This document shows, one piece after another, positions 1 to 13,800 of a stretch of DNA of 64,000 nucleotides; position 1 is the first letter of the stretch; each line of letters opens with the position of its first letter. The notes below the pieces were generated by a model. The model was not told the origin of the DNA. It saw nothing but the letters and a program-made list of their open reading frames with translations, and did no database searches. A program made the translations under genes and the position numbers. Source of the DNA: Dalbergia cochinchinensis (lineage: Eukaryota > Streptophyta > Magnoliopsida > Fabales > Fabaceae); NCBI GenBank assembly GCA_031216125.1, contig CM062368.1:37830376-37894375 (forward strand). The letters run 5' to 3'.

Positions 1-3000
1 TCTTTTAAAATATAAAATTATCAAAATTATTTGTAAAAGTTTAGAGATTATTGAAAGCATAATTTTATGGTCATCCTAGGTGATCCTAGGATTTTTATTT
101 TCACCTATGTACATATATAATTTTTTTTTTATTGAATTGGCATATTCTTGGTCTTCAAATCATTAAATTAGTCTATATATATAATCAAATAATGTTTCCA
201 CTGATGACACAAAAAATATTGTGCCTTTAAATAATTAAATTCATCATAATTATATTGTTAATAAAAAAGGTAAATGATATAACCTAGCGCATATATTTTG
301 CATCTTTCTTATAATTTATATACTTAATTTCATAAATTTAATATAGTAGTATTCAAAAGAAAATCATCACCCGCATCAAATATAAAAATTTTAGATGTGA
401 AATTAATACTAAAATTATGAAATTAATTTATCAATATAATTCATGATTTCAGCATCATAATAATGAAAGATATTTAATTAATGTAATGCAATCATATTAT
501 TAAATATGGATGATTATCAATAATATGCTAATAATATGTAATAATTGTGGTTTTATTTTTCTCAAAAAAATTAATGAATAACTTCTTAAAAGATGTGGGT
601 CCTAAAACATTCTTATTGCGATATGTGTAAAACTTTCTCTCAAACAATTCTGAAATATTAATATTATAGATAGATTATAGATTTAATTAATGTAATATAA
701 TCCTATTATTAAATACGGATGATTATAAATGATATGCTAATAATATGTAATAATTGCGGTTTTATTTTTTAAAAAAAATTAATGAATAACTTCTTAAAAG
801 ATGTGGGCCCTAAAACATTCTCATTGCGACACATGTAAAATTTTTCCTCAAACGACTCTGAAATATTAGTATTATAAATTTTTTTAATGTATGTGTTTTT
901 TTTTTGGACATAAAGTGCGAAGGGGACAGAGCATATTAAATGTAACAAAACTAAGAGCGATGTGAAAATATTACTACTAAATCACTAAATATTATAAAAT
1001 ATAAAAACAGTATAATAGATTAAAACTGTCTAAACATCCTATTAAAAATATTTTCTAAGTTTAATTACTTAATTAGAAACTTTCAAAATATATTATTTAA
1101 TTTTTATTAAAAAGTTTAGGGAACAAGGTTATTTAACCTAAATTTTATGCTATAGATATTAATTTTTTTTTGAGATTTTTACTTCACATGTATCATTAAA
1201 TGATTATATTATATACAATAAAATAATTTATTTAAAGTTTCTTTTGGTGGTCCCTATAAAAAAACACTGACTATATTCCTTCTCATTCTTTCTTATCAAC
1301 AAGAAGAGAGTTTCTGCCTCACATCATTCTTAACAGAAATCTTCTCTATGTCGTAACAGTTGATCCTCTTGTGTGAGTTAGCTAAGAAGTCACTCAACTT
1401 GTTATCAAGAGAAGTCATACACCCGCAAGTGGAATAGTTTGAGTGTATCCAAACATTATTAAATCTTGTAACTCGATTCAATAATGGTGTGTGCTAAAAA
1501 GAATACTTAGTTGAAGCTTAGAAAGATTTACACAAGACTGGTCGTTAGTGGAAATATCTCAACTTCTTGGCGACTGAATTAGACAGTGTTGACCAAATCA
1601 AGAATTATTTTCTTTTTCCCTTAAACATTTATGTTTTGTTCTCTCTTTATGCTTTAAGAAAGTATCTTTCTTCAAAAAGTTGAAATTCAGTTCTAACCAA
1701 ACGCTTCTATATTTCAAATTTTATATTTGAGAAATCTTGATTTAATCTTTTCAGGTTAGGAAAAACGTATGATCTTCCAACATATTTTGAAATGTTTCGG
1801 AAAGACATGGGTAAATATTGCCCCAATTCAAGTACTAAAGATATGAGGACACATATAAAAATGCAAATTGGGGCCAAGGAATTTTTTTTTTTCTTCATTT
1901 ACATAACTATAAACGGAACACCAATGCTAGCTTTGAGTTCCTATATTTTAACTTGTTCTTGGACTTGCTCACCAAACATATAGTAAGAGTTAGTCTCAGG
2001 ACGGATGCATTAAGCTAAACGATGCAGATCTAGTTAGAGTTGAGAGGGGAAATAAATAGGAAGTTTGAAAGCGCATACCTAGAAGTAAGATGAACTGCAT
2101 TGAATGTAAGAGAAACTAGTTTGGATCCTCTAAATTTATTGATTCAAAAATAAAATTCCTTTCCATTACTCTCTAAAGTGAGAAGATCCAAATCCAAGAG
2201 AAACACTAATTCTTTAGAGATAAAATTGGAGACCATAATCCAGAAATGTGAGATAGCACTTATTGCAAAAAATATGGTAGAATGACCTTAAATTGTTTGC
2301 CCATATATGGAGCATATAAGTAGAAACTTCACTGAAAATAGTATATCAAATAAAGGTAATCCAATAGCGTACAGGAATAATAAGAAAAAAATATTATACT
2401 GTGAATACATTAAAATTAAATTTAAAAAAATGTATATTTTTTCAATAATGCTATTTACAATGTATAAAATCTACACTTTTGAATTTTGCTTTTACGACAC
2501 TCTAATTGTTATTGAATAAATGTTGTTTGTTTAATAACTTTAAATATCAATCATTCATATATGATTATATGATTAAATTAAATTTACTTCTCTCCCTTCT
2601 TATATAGAAATACTCCTCTTGCTTAATACACCCCATTGAATATCTTCTTATAAACAACATATTTTACCAATTCAATCGTTGAATCATGTGATATTATCTT
2701 GATGACCAAACATACCAAATTTCAGAAAAATTAGACATTGATAGATATATTATCTAACACTTAAGATTTAAATATATTTTCAAAACTATATTGTACATTC
2801 AAATAAAAAGGAATGATGAAGTATTGAACCCTTTTGAAATTTTATGAAATTTAATACATTTAATCTATATAATGGGAACTTACAATTCAATGGTTAGACT
2901 AATAAAATTTGAAATCTATAAAAAATTATTCAATGGAATAAGTAATATCAAAACTTACTCCTGAAATTAACAGATTTCTCTTATATATACTAGTCCCTAG

Positions 3001-3471
3001 GCAGGCACTTTTTGCCTCACAAGATGCATTTACAGTTTAACAAAAAATGTAACTTCCTTCTTGTGGAAGAATAGAAAATGTGTAAAGAATATGAGTTATG
3101 AGTTTACGATGGTTATTTAATAGAAGATCACATTTGATTTTTATTTATTTTTTATTTTTATTTATACGTTAATGGACTAGAAAAAAGTGTTCAATATAGT
3201 GAGTAAACATCAAAAACAATTATCAAACCTAATCCTTTTTATAATAGGGTATTTTGAATATCAATAATGATTCCCATAAAAAAAAAAAGGTGAGATAGTG
3301 GATACATGAGAGAAACAAATAAAAGGAATAGGAATAGCGGTCCGGGGCGCATCCCACATTGTTATGAACCAGTTGTGCACACATCAAAGGCCTCACTTTC
3401 TAGAGGCTATATTTACAGTTTTAAATTTTAATCTGACCTTTGGCTTCAAGATGAAGCACATTTATCCAGTA
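1..3471. other. AT-rich intergenic region, no gene recognised
   Basis: The stretch is strongly AT-rich with long poly-A/T runs. Only short open frames without family resemblance occur in it. It lies downstream (3') of the minus-strand WVD2-like gene. A block at about 1280-1700 is less AT-rich and could be a worn retroelement leader or LTR, but I cannot assign it. The tandem duplication at 472-880 is listed separately. Confidence 0.6.
472..880. repeat. Two-copy tandem duplication, period about 209 bp
   Basis: Positions 472-680 and 681-880 align along their length. Both begin with ATTTAATTAATGTAAT, pass through a shared stretch ending in GATGTGGG(T/C)CCTAAAACATTC, and end with CTGAAATATTA(A/G)TATTATA. 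Differences are scattered substitutions and small indels, so this is an old local duplication. No coding content is visible. Confidence 0.8.
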
Positions 3472-6400
3472 TCATCGACACTCTGCTCTCTGACTAAATT
3501 CGTTTGCAATTTCTGTAAGGTTCCCATGCTGAATATTTGGAGATGTATTTTCATGAGTCGTAATGATAGTGGAATTTGAGGTGATAGGCACAGTCAAGGT
3601 GCTACCATTCTTTCCCTGGAAATTCTTGATGCCATTGTTATCCAGTGAAGTTCCATTAAGAGAGGGTTTGCTCTTCACTATACTGGGAGTGGGTCTTCTT
3701 CCCTGTTTGGGTGATTCAGGCTGTGTTTGTCGACCCTGTAGTAAGAAATCAACAAATGAACTTGATAGGGTAGCAACTAGCTATGTTGCACAGGTACTAG
3801 CACGAGTATCTAGTACGACATGAGTATAATACGGAGATATAGTATAAATCAAATTAAAAACATATAAATTATAATTAAAAGTATACAAAAGTATTGATAA
3901 AATATCCTATATGATATGTATCCGATGTAGATTAGTCCACTGTTTTGAAGTTTCTGTGCATCACAGGCAACTAGTAACAACCGGGTCATGTAGTCTCTAA
4001 TACATGCTTGGACTAGATAAAGATCTGCATATCAAGTGAAAAAGGTTCATGCTAAAATGGGAAAAATCATTATTTGTAAACAACTGAGAAAATATACCTT
4101 CTCTATCTCTCTCTTTGATGCTTCTCTTTGGATGTAAGATTCAGGTAGTGGCCCGGCTTTGAAACAAAAGCTATGACGTAGTTTTCTAATCCTTTTCTTA
4201 GCTTTGTCCTGCATGTAACAGGATTGAGTCTTAGTGATTAATCTGAGCTCTAGGATCCATTTATGATAATGATACATTTTATATGTAAACCCACCTTGAG
4301 TTTTGTATGCAGCTGCATGTTTTGTGCTTCACTGTCATTGAACATTTCTTCAAGTTTCTGAATTGATAAATATCAATAGACAAAGTAAGACAAGTAACTC
4401 AACAAAAAAATTCAGTAAATTTCAATAATCAAATGAATCAAAAGAGAAAACCAAGGAATGGAGTTTTGCCTTCTTTCCACATGCAACTGCCCTTTCTTCT
4501 GTCCTCAAGCTAAATGGGGAGGATATAATCGGGGATGTCATTTTATTTCTTCATGCATTTGAAACATTGGAAACATTAGTCTAAAAGCAACAACAGGGAG
4601 GATGAGAATGCTTTCTGTGCTAACGCATAGTAGTCATATATCATATATCATGTACACAAAATTAAAGAGGTGTGTCTCCGACAGCATGCTTGGTAACCAC
4701 TTTATCTAAGAAATAAGGAAAATACTTGTCAACTAGAAGCTTACCATAAACCAATTGATAAAATTGTGTCAACATATGAGATTCACAGTTCATTTTGTGC
4801 AACAACCCACGATTTTTGTCCAACACCTAGATTTTGTCACATGCATGCCAACTATCTCTGACACAATTTTCGGGGCAACTTGATGTTGGGCAACTTGACA
4901 TCGGGCAAAGTGGCATCATTCAAGAAATAGTTGTTTTCATTTTACAAAAACTGTTTCCAAAACTTTTAATTAGAACTTATTTTGAGCTTAAAATAAACTA
5001 GTCCAAACATTGTTTAGACAGATGGCTTTAATCAAATACTAATTTATACGTAGGTTTGTGATCTTGGTCTTTCAGTCTAACAGCATAACGTGCTTCAATT
5101 CATTTACGTGGAAAACTTCCAGCTTCAATACTTGAAGCTCAGCTATTACCGACTTCAGCATTCTGAATTCTGTCTGCCACTCTGGGAATTGGAATGCTAG
5201 GTAATCTAAAGTTTAACTTACTCTGCAGAGAGCAAGTTCCATTTAAGGCCGGCCATATGATGAATCAATACGAGTCTGGGTAATATTATTTTACAAATTT
5301 ACAAGGGCGACAGCTGGATGTGATCAACTAGGCAATAAAAACATTTTTATCATGTGATTAAAATAATCAGGTACCTTTTCTTTTCTGTTAATTGGGTCAG
5401 TGAAGAATGCTCATGCAACTCGTCCTTAGAAGCCTGCAATTGGAAAATGATTCACTTCAATATCTTTGACACCATTTACAACTGGGAAAGATCATATTAT
5501 AATGGAAGTTGAAGGTTTTGTGAGAGGGCGTATAATTGAAAAGGCATAGTAAGCAAGGAGGCTAGAATACCTTAGTTGGGGTTCTTAAAGCCCTCGAAGA
5601 ACCAGCACCAACTCTTGTACTGTCAAATTTCCTCATGACTGATGCGGTCAATCTGTTTATTTCTCTGATTGGTGTGAAATTAAGTGACACGCGAAGGGAC
5701 TTGGCTGTTGATCTCTTTTTGTGATCGGCAGGGCTTAATGCAGGCTTGTTGCTCATTGAATCAGCAATGTTATCTGCACTGGAAAAAGCAGGAGCTATGG
5801 ATTTGATAGGTGTAGATGTGAACTTAGGGGTTCCAATAACATCTAACAACTTGAAGGAAGAAACTGGTAGTTTGTTATTTCCTGCTGGCTTCAAAACTTC
5901 CTGGTCAGAGTTGGAACCTTGCTGCAATATCTACGATTGTATCAGTGCTATGTACCCGGAAGAAGCGAAACAGGATAGGATACAGGTACAAATATCCGAT
6001 ACGACACGAGTATAAGACCGAAATACGGTATAGATGAACTTAAAACATATAAAATATGATTAGAAGTATACGTATCCGATGGGTATGGCTTTTAATGTAT
6101 CCGTGCATCATAGATTTGCAATGAATCAACAGAAGTACCTTCAGTTCTGCTGTGACAATTGGTGGTGGTGGTGGTGGTGGTCTACTAATCTTACCACCTT
6201 GCTCCTTTCTGGCATCAGCATCTTCAAGCTGGTTTTGAAATTTTGAGTTACAACCATCGTCTCTGAGCATGGTAGGTGGCCTACTTTTCAACACCTTCGC
6301 ATTTTCTTCGTTAGCAAGTTTATATATTGGACTTGATGTCTGTGAATTATGGGTGTTATCAACTACTGCCTCATGTTCTCGGTTGGTCTGTGCGGCATTT

Positions 6401-7156
6401 TTTGCTTGTTCAAGCAAAGCAGCGGCTTTTTGAGCCGCGAGTTTCTTGTAGTGAGCTTCAAAGAAAGCTTTCTTCTGTGCAACCGAACCGGGTCGTGAGA
6501 ACTTCTCTGCCTCTTCAACATAGCGGTTGTGAGAGAAACTCGACCATTTGTCCCATGCCAGGGACTCGGACATGAACCTCCCGAACGACACTGATTGACC
6601 AAGTGCATGAATTGGGTTGCCCTGAAACCCACAAGTTTTGCGTATTTTTCAGGGTGAACGCTTTTCATGGAGCCATAGAAGGCATAAATTCTATTCTTAT
6701 GTCTAATTTCAACCATCAAAGGGGAAGAAAAGAGGACTTTCAGTACTTTGTTATGAAAATCTAACTCATCAAAAGCACAAATTAACAAATAATAACCAAA
6801 TTTCCAAGCCCAAATAAATAAATAGAACCCTAAGCCAAAATTGCACGCAATTCAACTGGTGAAAGAAGCAATGATCATGATCAACTGCAGTGTGCAGTGT
6901 GAAGTTTCTGTTTTTTCTTCTTTTTATTTTTTCCTATTTTTAATTAACTAAATGTGAAGAATAAGGAACAAGAGTCACAAAAACAAGGAATATATCTAGT
7001 GCAAGGCATGTCACAGAATTCAAGAATCCAATGTACATAAAAAATTCTGTCACAGGAGTGACTGCTAAATGAACTGACCTCTTTGGCTTCATTGGAAAGG
7101 CCAGAAGCATAACAGAACGGTTGCACTTGCATGAGACAAGCTGACGAGTCTCCCAT
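3472..7156 (-). CDS. WDL7: WVD2-like 7 / TPX2-domain microtubule-associated protein, 9 exons, 513 aa
   Basis: Proposed exons, in coding order: 7156-7079, 6621-6139, 5921-5571, 5433-5375, 5275-5222, 4548-4470, 4357-4295, 4208-4098, 3735-3472. The joined frame stays open for 513 codons, and splice phases agree at every junction. The N-terminus (MGDSSACLMQVQPFCYASGL), the block SFGRFMSESLAWDKWSSFSH (exon 2) and the stretch from SPFSLRTEERA through KLEEMF to KLRHSFCFKAGPLP (exons 6-8, about residues 345-426) are hallmarks of the plant WVD2-like 7 group of TPX2 proteins. These bind microtubules and influence cortical array organisation. A seven-proline run encoded at 6162-6182 precedes the exon 2 end. 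The ATG is the first in frame with the conserved N-terminus. All introns are GT-AG except that after exon 6, which appears to be GC-AG (donor 4469-4468). Exons 4 and 5 are the least certain because conservation is low there. Confidence 0.88.
3781..3966. mobile_element. hAT-like MITE in the last intron of the WVD2-like gene (copy a)
   Basis: The element starts CTATGTTGCACAG and ends CTGTGCATCACAG, imperfect inverted termini. It is flanked by a perfect 8-bp direct repeat GCAACTAG (3773-3780 and 3967-3974), the target duplication length of hAT elements. The 186-bp interior is noncoding and AT-rich, and it is clearly related to copy b at 5948-6113. It lies in the intron between exons 8 and 9. Confidence 0.8.
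5948..6113. mobile_element. hAT-like MITE in intron 2 of the WVD2-like gene (copy b)
   Basis: It is related to copy a: both share segments around GTATAATACGG/AAATACGGTATAGAT, TTAAAACATATAAA and TATCCGATG. Its right end CCGTGCATCATAG mirrors its left end CTATGTACCCGG only partly. I see no clear 8-bp target duplication, so it is older or was altered by internal rearrangement. It lies in the intron between exons 2 and 3, close to the acceptor of exon 3 at 5921. Confidence 0.65.
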
Positions 7157-9824
7157 CTTTCTTTGCAATGTGCAGACCTCAAACGATCCAAACTTTACTA
7201 TAATTATTATATGGTTTTATGTGGCCGTTCTAATACACTTGAACACCCATTCAAATTTGAAATTTCAAATAAAAAGCTATGAAAGTCCATGTGAGGTGGA
7301 ACAGTATACAACCTTAAAGTCGGCAACAGACTCAAAAGTAACAGCCTAGTGCAATCTATTATAGTCGCAAAGTGGGGTCCGCTAACCGTGTTTTGCGGGG
7401 GGCTCTCAATCCTTTTTAAACTTGGCTTGGGCCCACAGTTTCAAAAGATCATCTTTATTCCCCATGTCTGTTGTTGTCGAAATTGAATTTGGAGATTCGT
7501 GTTTTGCTTTCTGCATGATTGAAGTCGAGGATGTAGGAAGAGCAAGATTATTAGAGACTGATGATGAATTTTAACAAGCATTATTTAGCTTTTGCTAACC
7601 CAAGAAGGACAAAGGTTAGAAGAGAAAATTGGGTGGTTGTTGAAGTGGTAGAAGATGGAGATGTGACAGGCTGAACCACCAGTAGTTGCAGCATCACCAA
7701 GGCAAAGTAACAAGGATGCGGAATCTTGAATTCTGGATAGATTAGATGACGGGTAATTTGAAAATGATGGATGATGGGCCAATCTTTGTCATCGAGATGA
7801 ATATGCGAAAAAAGTTAAACAAATAGAAAGTAACTGTCTAAAGTTGTGCGTTTGATTTTAATTGTGGGAAGAATGCATAGAGATATACTATGTATTTTTT
7901 TTCCCCCTTTTCCTATAAGTTGTGTTATTTGTATTGACAATATATGTAATACTTTCATTATTAGTAATGAACTATTTGAATGGAAAGTAGATTCTAATTG
8001 AATAGGTTCACTTCCCATATAATAAGTGAGTGGATATGATAATATTATGAGTATAAATATCTTTCTTTTTAAAGGTACTGATGTTATATCTTATATGTTA
8101 ATCATTTTTATTGAATAGCATTTGTTACCTCTTGATGAAAATGAAGTCGTTAATTTTATTATAGCTTTTTTTTGGACGGGTAAAAATTGCTTCAACTTAT
8201 GTTTTAGGTGATGGCTTCAACTTCAAGCTATAATGGAAATACGAGCATGTACATCCCAATAAAGCCAGATCTGGGACCTTAAGCCGTCCATTTTCTAACC
8301 AAAACACAAGGCCCATACCAGAGCTTTGCTTAGCCTGATGATACGCTACCCTATACTCTTCTCTGTTCACATGAAATGTTATATCGTGATGCGACCCAAA
8401 AAATAAGTACGATTTGATTCAAGAAAGAATCAGGACTTAATATATGAGTTTAATTTTAATGTATGTAAAAATTATCTAGTTAAAATGTTTTGTTTTGATA
8501 ACTTTTTAAATAGTAGATGTAAAAATTAATTATCATGGCTTATGTGACAATATATAATTAGATAACTGTGTAAAAAAATTTTAGACCGTCAGTACATAAT
8601 TAAATCCTTGATATGTTAGTCCCTAAAAGGAAAATATATTATACAGAAAATTAAGGATGTTTTAACATGATAATCCTTCTGATAATGAAAGAGAGATAAA
8701 TGTTATTTCCTAATCCTACAACCAATAAGGTGAATGTATAAGAATTTTCGTCCGCTAATATTTGAGGCATGTAAAGGAGGCTCTTTTATGCCATGCATAT
8801 TATTTAGCTTTGCCTGTACTTTTGTTTATTTGTGTACTTTCCTAGTTAGTATGTGTATTGCTCGATATTGCGATTCTAAAGCATTAGTCTCAGTCTCCAT
8901 TTTGTGAGAAATAAAATATTAATACTTAATCAATCAAAAGCATAATTCCTCTTAACAAAGATCAAGAAAAAAAAATGTACATGTATATTCTCAATAACGA
9001 GGTATTTGATATTTTGTTTCCCACTAAGTAGTGATAGATTGATACTTTGAACATAGGAAGCTTCAGAATCTGCATATACAAATGAGAAAGAGTACACAAA
9101 TAAACTCAAGAAAAGATGTATTAGAAAGAGTACACAAATAAACCCAAGAAAAGTTGTATTAGAGTATAAAGTCATTCATATATCTTTGCCAATCAGTCTA
9201 AACTTCTGGGATTAGTTTTATAATATAGTATCAAAGCTATTATGATCAAATGGTCAAGGGTTTAAACCTCGTTCTAATACAAATGTTCACTCCCAAGCCC
9301 AAAAAGAAATATTCATATGAGGGGACAAATTAAAATAGGAAACAATTTATGTGCCTCTATTAATTAATTTAAACTTTTGAGATAGATGGTTTCATAACAA
9401 GAGGAAAGTTAAATGATACACTGGGTTATAGAAAATAATGTTTTTGTTGCCTAGCTACTGGCATCTAAACTTCTTTGTAAGAAAAGAGCCAAAGCAAACA
9501 AATCGAATTTCTTGTCCACTTAAAATATTAACGGATTTTTTTTTTTAATAAATTCATCTTATTATTTAGGGGATTAGGACATAATGTTGCATGGTGTTCT
9601 CTACAAGAAGGCGAAGTAAATCACCCTAGTTCCTAGCACCTTATTTCACTAGGTCACATTCTCAATTGTTTCAATCTAACTTTTTAACTTTGGCATCAAT
9701 CTATTTGGATTGTTCAACTTGTCCTGTTAATTAATTGAAATTGATACTTGAATTATTCCTATGGGTATGATAACCCCTTCTATACTTTATTATTTAACAA
9801 CCAAATGTACCTGCCAGTGTCACC
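7157..9824. other. Intergenic region upstream of the WVD2-like gene
   Basis: It must hold the WVD2-like promoter and 5' leader on the minus strand, but I could not place a convincing TATA box. The rest is AT-rich. Around 9205-9290 there is retroelement-like text (AGTATCAAAGC, then CAAATGGTCAAGGGTTTAAAC) resembling the plus-strand start after a plant Copia LTR, where a TGGTATCAGAGC-type primer-binding site is expected. That assignment is weak. No gene recognised. Confidence 0.5.
9085..9160. repeat. Short tandem duplication, period 38 bp
   Basis: The segment beginning AGAAAGAGTACACAAATAAA at 9085 is repeated at 9123 with a few substitutions. It is noncoding and has no evident function. Confidence 0.8.
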
Positions 9825-9830
9825 CTTTTT

Positions 9831-10215
9831 GAGATAATCGTCCATATGTCCAAATCTTTTACAATTTCAGCACAACAACTTTTCAAGAGTGCTAACAATC
9901 ATTTTTCGGATTTTTTTTAAATATATCACGTGGAGGATGTTGTTTAGAAATTTCTAGCCACCTTGATTTTTCTTGTCCTTGTCCTCCTCATTGATACTTA
10001 TATTTTGAGACTTTAAATTGAATTTAGACGAAAGCATTTCTCATAGAATCTTTATCACGATTGGTCATTCTTTGCTCAAAAGTTTGCAATGAGCTTATTA
10101 ATTGTTTTTGTGCTAGTGTCCGTAGATCATTTTTTTTATTATTATTATCATTCTTAGTCCGTAGATCCTCTGCGTCTTCTACAATTGAAATTTTAGCATC
10201 AAATTTACCGGAGAA
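9831..10215 (-). pseudogene. Decayed Copia-type gag fragment
   Basis: On the minus strand the stretch 10104-10029 reads LISSLQTFEQRMTNRDKDS, typical of the C-terminal part of plant Copia gag (the family pattern is a SLQ.(Y/F)E.R. block). Downstream at about 9873-9831 is a broken CCHC zinc knuckle: its second residue is a TGA stop where tryptophan is usual, and the last cysteine is lost (C*NCKRFGHMDDY). Frames shift between the blocks. No LTRs, protease or polymerase were found nearby, so this is an isolated relic. Confidence 0.6.
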
Positions 10216-10872
10216 TTTTTTTAGACAAATTAAATAGTAGCTTTTTCCCTACTTTCTTAGATGACATGTTCCCAATGGGCCCAAGGATATGCAGCCCAAG
10301 GCTCCACACGGTTTGCACTACCTCGACACCAAAACAACAAAAATAGTTGGCATTACAGACTTATAACAACAGTCCACTTTATTATATGTCCATAATGATA
10401 AGCGTTCAGATTGAGAGGGATAGGATGCTTCAAAATGGTACAATAACGATTGAAAAAATAAATAAAAGAAGTCACGAATCATCATATGCCTTTGCTCGTT
10501 TCCTGTCACAAAATCATGTAAATTATCCAGTACTTTACCCACCTCCTACTCTGAAGGATAATCCCAGCCGAATTTGAAGGTGCAGGTTCAGGTTCAGAGA
10601 CTTGTTCTGTATTTGTAGTTCTGGGTACAAGAGTACAAGAACTCTCAAATTAAAGGAACAAAAGTGTAACTTTCATTGGCAAAAGGGAGGTCTATTTGGC
10701 GTTCAAAATGTCTTGATTTGTAGGGGATGAGGTCTTGCTTTTTCAAGTAACAAGCCTTATACCTTTCAATTTAATGATCCCTGCATGGTAGTCCTAAATT
10801 CTTGCCTGCTGCCAGGTTTGAACCATGGGAAAAAAAGAAGTGTTAGATGCATCAATGCCACGGCTACGCCTA
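10216..10872. other. 3' flank of the galactosyltransferase gene
   Basis: This 657-bp interval follows the stop codon of the minus-strand galactosyltransferase and should contain its 3' UTR and polyadenylation region. I saw no separate gene. Short open frames on both strands here lack family resemblance. Confidence 0.5.
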
Positions 10873-13800
10873 TCATGTCCCCATGTATCCTGAATAGAAG
10901 CTTCTTCTCCTGCTTCTATGGTGTTTCATTTTTGTTGCTCTTCTTTTATGACCCGAGTACACCACAAAGATGAGGGCCAAGAAACCTATTGCAGAAAATG
11001 CACATAAAAATAACACCCAGAACCTGAAAGAATTAGGTATCCCTTCTGAATGAGCACCTTCGAATTCCTTATTTGCTGACATATGACTTCCTGTTGAATC
11101 AAAATTTCCATTTAGGTTTCCGAATTTCCTTGGAATTACACTTTCCTCTGTTGTGTCCACCTTTGATGTGGTTAAGGAATTAGCTCCAGGGCAATTCATT
11201 CTCTGATGATGCAGATGGAGTGCTTCATTCAACGTCTTTGCACATTCTATACTGAGAAGGTTTCGCTGTAAATTCTCCTTATCAGCATGATTGAGTGTTG
11301 AGGGGTCTGGTGGGTCAGGAAACCTGGCCCAGCATCTGTTGACCATGTCGACCTCCCGCCAGTCGGCCTTGTCAAAGCTCCAATTCCCAACACCAAATCG
11401 CAGTCCATAGTGAAAGACTCTATAGTCAATGCCTGGCTCAGGAACATATCCTGGGTATATCATTATCTTGCGGTTTATAGTATGCCTTAATTTCAACTGC
11501 ATCAACAGCATTTCACTAGTTATGAACTGAAACCTGTTTATAATCTAAGAAGGCGGTAACAATTGTGTAGTATGGCAATTCATAGACCAACAAACCATGA
11601 TAAAGATAGACACAGCATAATAGGGAATGAAACTGGATGCTAACTACAATCAAATTTACCATTCAGCCGATGATCATGTCAACAGATACGAAGCATGATG
11701 TATAAAAAAAGAAAGCCATCTACCAGTAAGATAATCAAATTTTTTTAACAGAGAACATCAAATTTCTGTGTTTCTGTGTCAGTCTTGCATGATTGTTCTT
11801 GATAGAAAGGTGTGTCAGTGTATGAGAGACAAGAATTAGAAATAAGATACCTCTGCTGCTCCAAATGAGTAACCATACATCTCACTAATCCACCCAGATT
11901 CATAAACGTCTCCGGTTATGTTTCTGGCATAGTGAGTTCTATCAGCCCGGACCTCCTCAGTTTTATGTAGCCAAAGTAAGGCGAATTTCCGCAGATCATC
12001 TATATGCATAATGATTACACCACCAACCTTGTCACAAGCCTCAGGATGGCTAGTATGCAATTTTGCAAGCTCATTGTCACAGCCAATGAGGTAGCTAGGG
12101 GTAAAGATAAAAAAACATGAGTCAACATATACTCTGTGTGCAAGATAAAATGTGCATCAGAAAATACATGATGCAACCATGCAAATTGCAGCAACCAACA
12201 TTGCATTTACATCAAGAACATCAACAGGTCTCACAAACACAAATCATATTGAGCAGGCTTACTCATAGGGAGTTGAAACAGGCTGACCACGTGCAGCTTT
12301 GAACTCCCATGGTGTAATTGGGCCTCTCAAAATCATATCAGCATCCAGAATCACTATGAATTCAGCATCAATATTTGCATGATTAAGCCAGTGAAGTACA
12401 GCAGCTGGTTTATTAATTGCTGGATACCTGTAATAAAACAAAAAGAATTTCACATCTTGCCTAGTGTCAATATTTCCCCCATGTAAAGCATTTTGAACTT
12501 TAATATAACAGGATCCAGTAACAGTACATTAGCTGCTCTGGCACAAGATGTTTCAGAAAATCCAGAAACATCAAACAAGTATAGATCAGTTCTATAGAGC
12601 AGAACCTAAATAAATAAGTGAAGTTTGTTTGGAACAAAATGTGAGGCCCACAGAACATAGATAAACACTACCATTATTTTCAGGACATCAAAATCTAGCA
12701 CAAAACATAATTATGACATCAAGCTGCCCTGGACATTGGGTTTAGAAGGATTCACTTGTTTAAATAGAGGGGAAAAAAAAAGAAGAAAAAAAAGAGAGCT
12801 AACTGGATATATCTGATATTAAGACCTTAAGATGTTAGCAAGCGTACTAAAAATGACAATACACACTCATCATCTGATTTCCATGTTACCAAACACGCAG
12901 GATTACAAAGAAATAGATATCAGAAAAAATAAGAAATTGAAAAGAGCAAGAAAAACAAAGGTATATAACTATTTTCACCATGGTCAATAAGTTTCAGATA
13001 ACATGATAATATTATCAATGGGATGATCTCATCAAGGTAAAATGCTTCTAGCTAAGTCAGTTTAAATATCCTCAAAAGAAAGATGCTACAAAAGTTAGTT
13101 GTTTGCTTGTTTCTGCTTGATTTCACAACCACTAAAGTAGATTCTAGTGTTCAAAGAGTCACAGACAAAATGTCATTGCTGCAATAACAACTAAGAAGGT
13201 TAACATAACACAATTAAAATTGAAGGACAAAAACAATTACCAGTCGCCTGTTAATGGATGTCGACTCATAGAAGGAACATAATGGGTTGGAGCCAAGTTA
13301 TGGCCCTTATATAGCTTTAAGTCCCCATTGGAGCAGCTGAGAAGTCTAGTGATATTCCCTGGCTGTCCACTCAACCGGAAACTATGCATAAGTCCTACAG
13401 TTTGCCAATCAAAGTATGGGGTGCATTCTGTGGAAAAAATAGTATGGATTTTAGGATATGGCCTGCCAGCATCATGTTCAACATCTTCTTGTATTGTATC
13501 CTCCATCATTTCTAGAGTAGCAGGAGTTGCGTGTTTTGGCTTAGTTAATTCAGCAAAAGTTTTGCTTTTTAAAAAGTTCAAGTATTTGGACCATGCTGGA
13601 TTAGGGCAGCCTCTTGCCACATGATGCAATAGAAGACCTTCATTTAAAATGTTTATACACTCTATACTTAAAAATAGTCCTCGCCTTACATTTGGATCAA
13701 TTGCCAAATGCTTTACCTGCAAGAAAAAACTTTCCAATTTTAAGTAGAATTTGGGAGAAAATCCAGTGCATGAATAAGTTCAGTACATAACTAAATTCCG

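Noticed and set aside
6363..6788. 141-codon minus-strand open frame and plus-strand frames at 5746-6015 and 6327-6575
   Set aside because: They are alternative-frame or antisense shadows of exons 2 and 3 of the WVD2-like gene.
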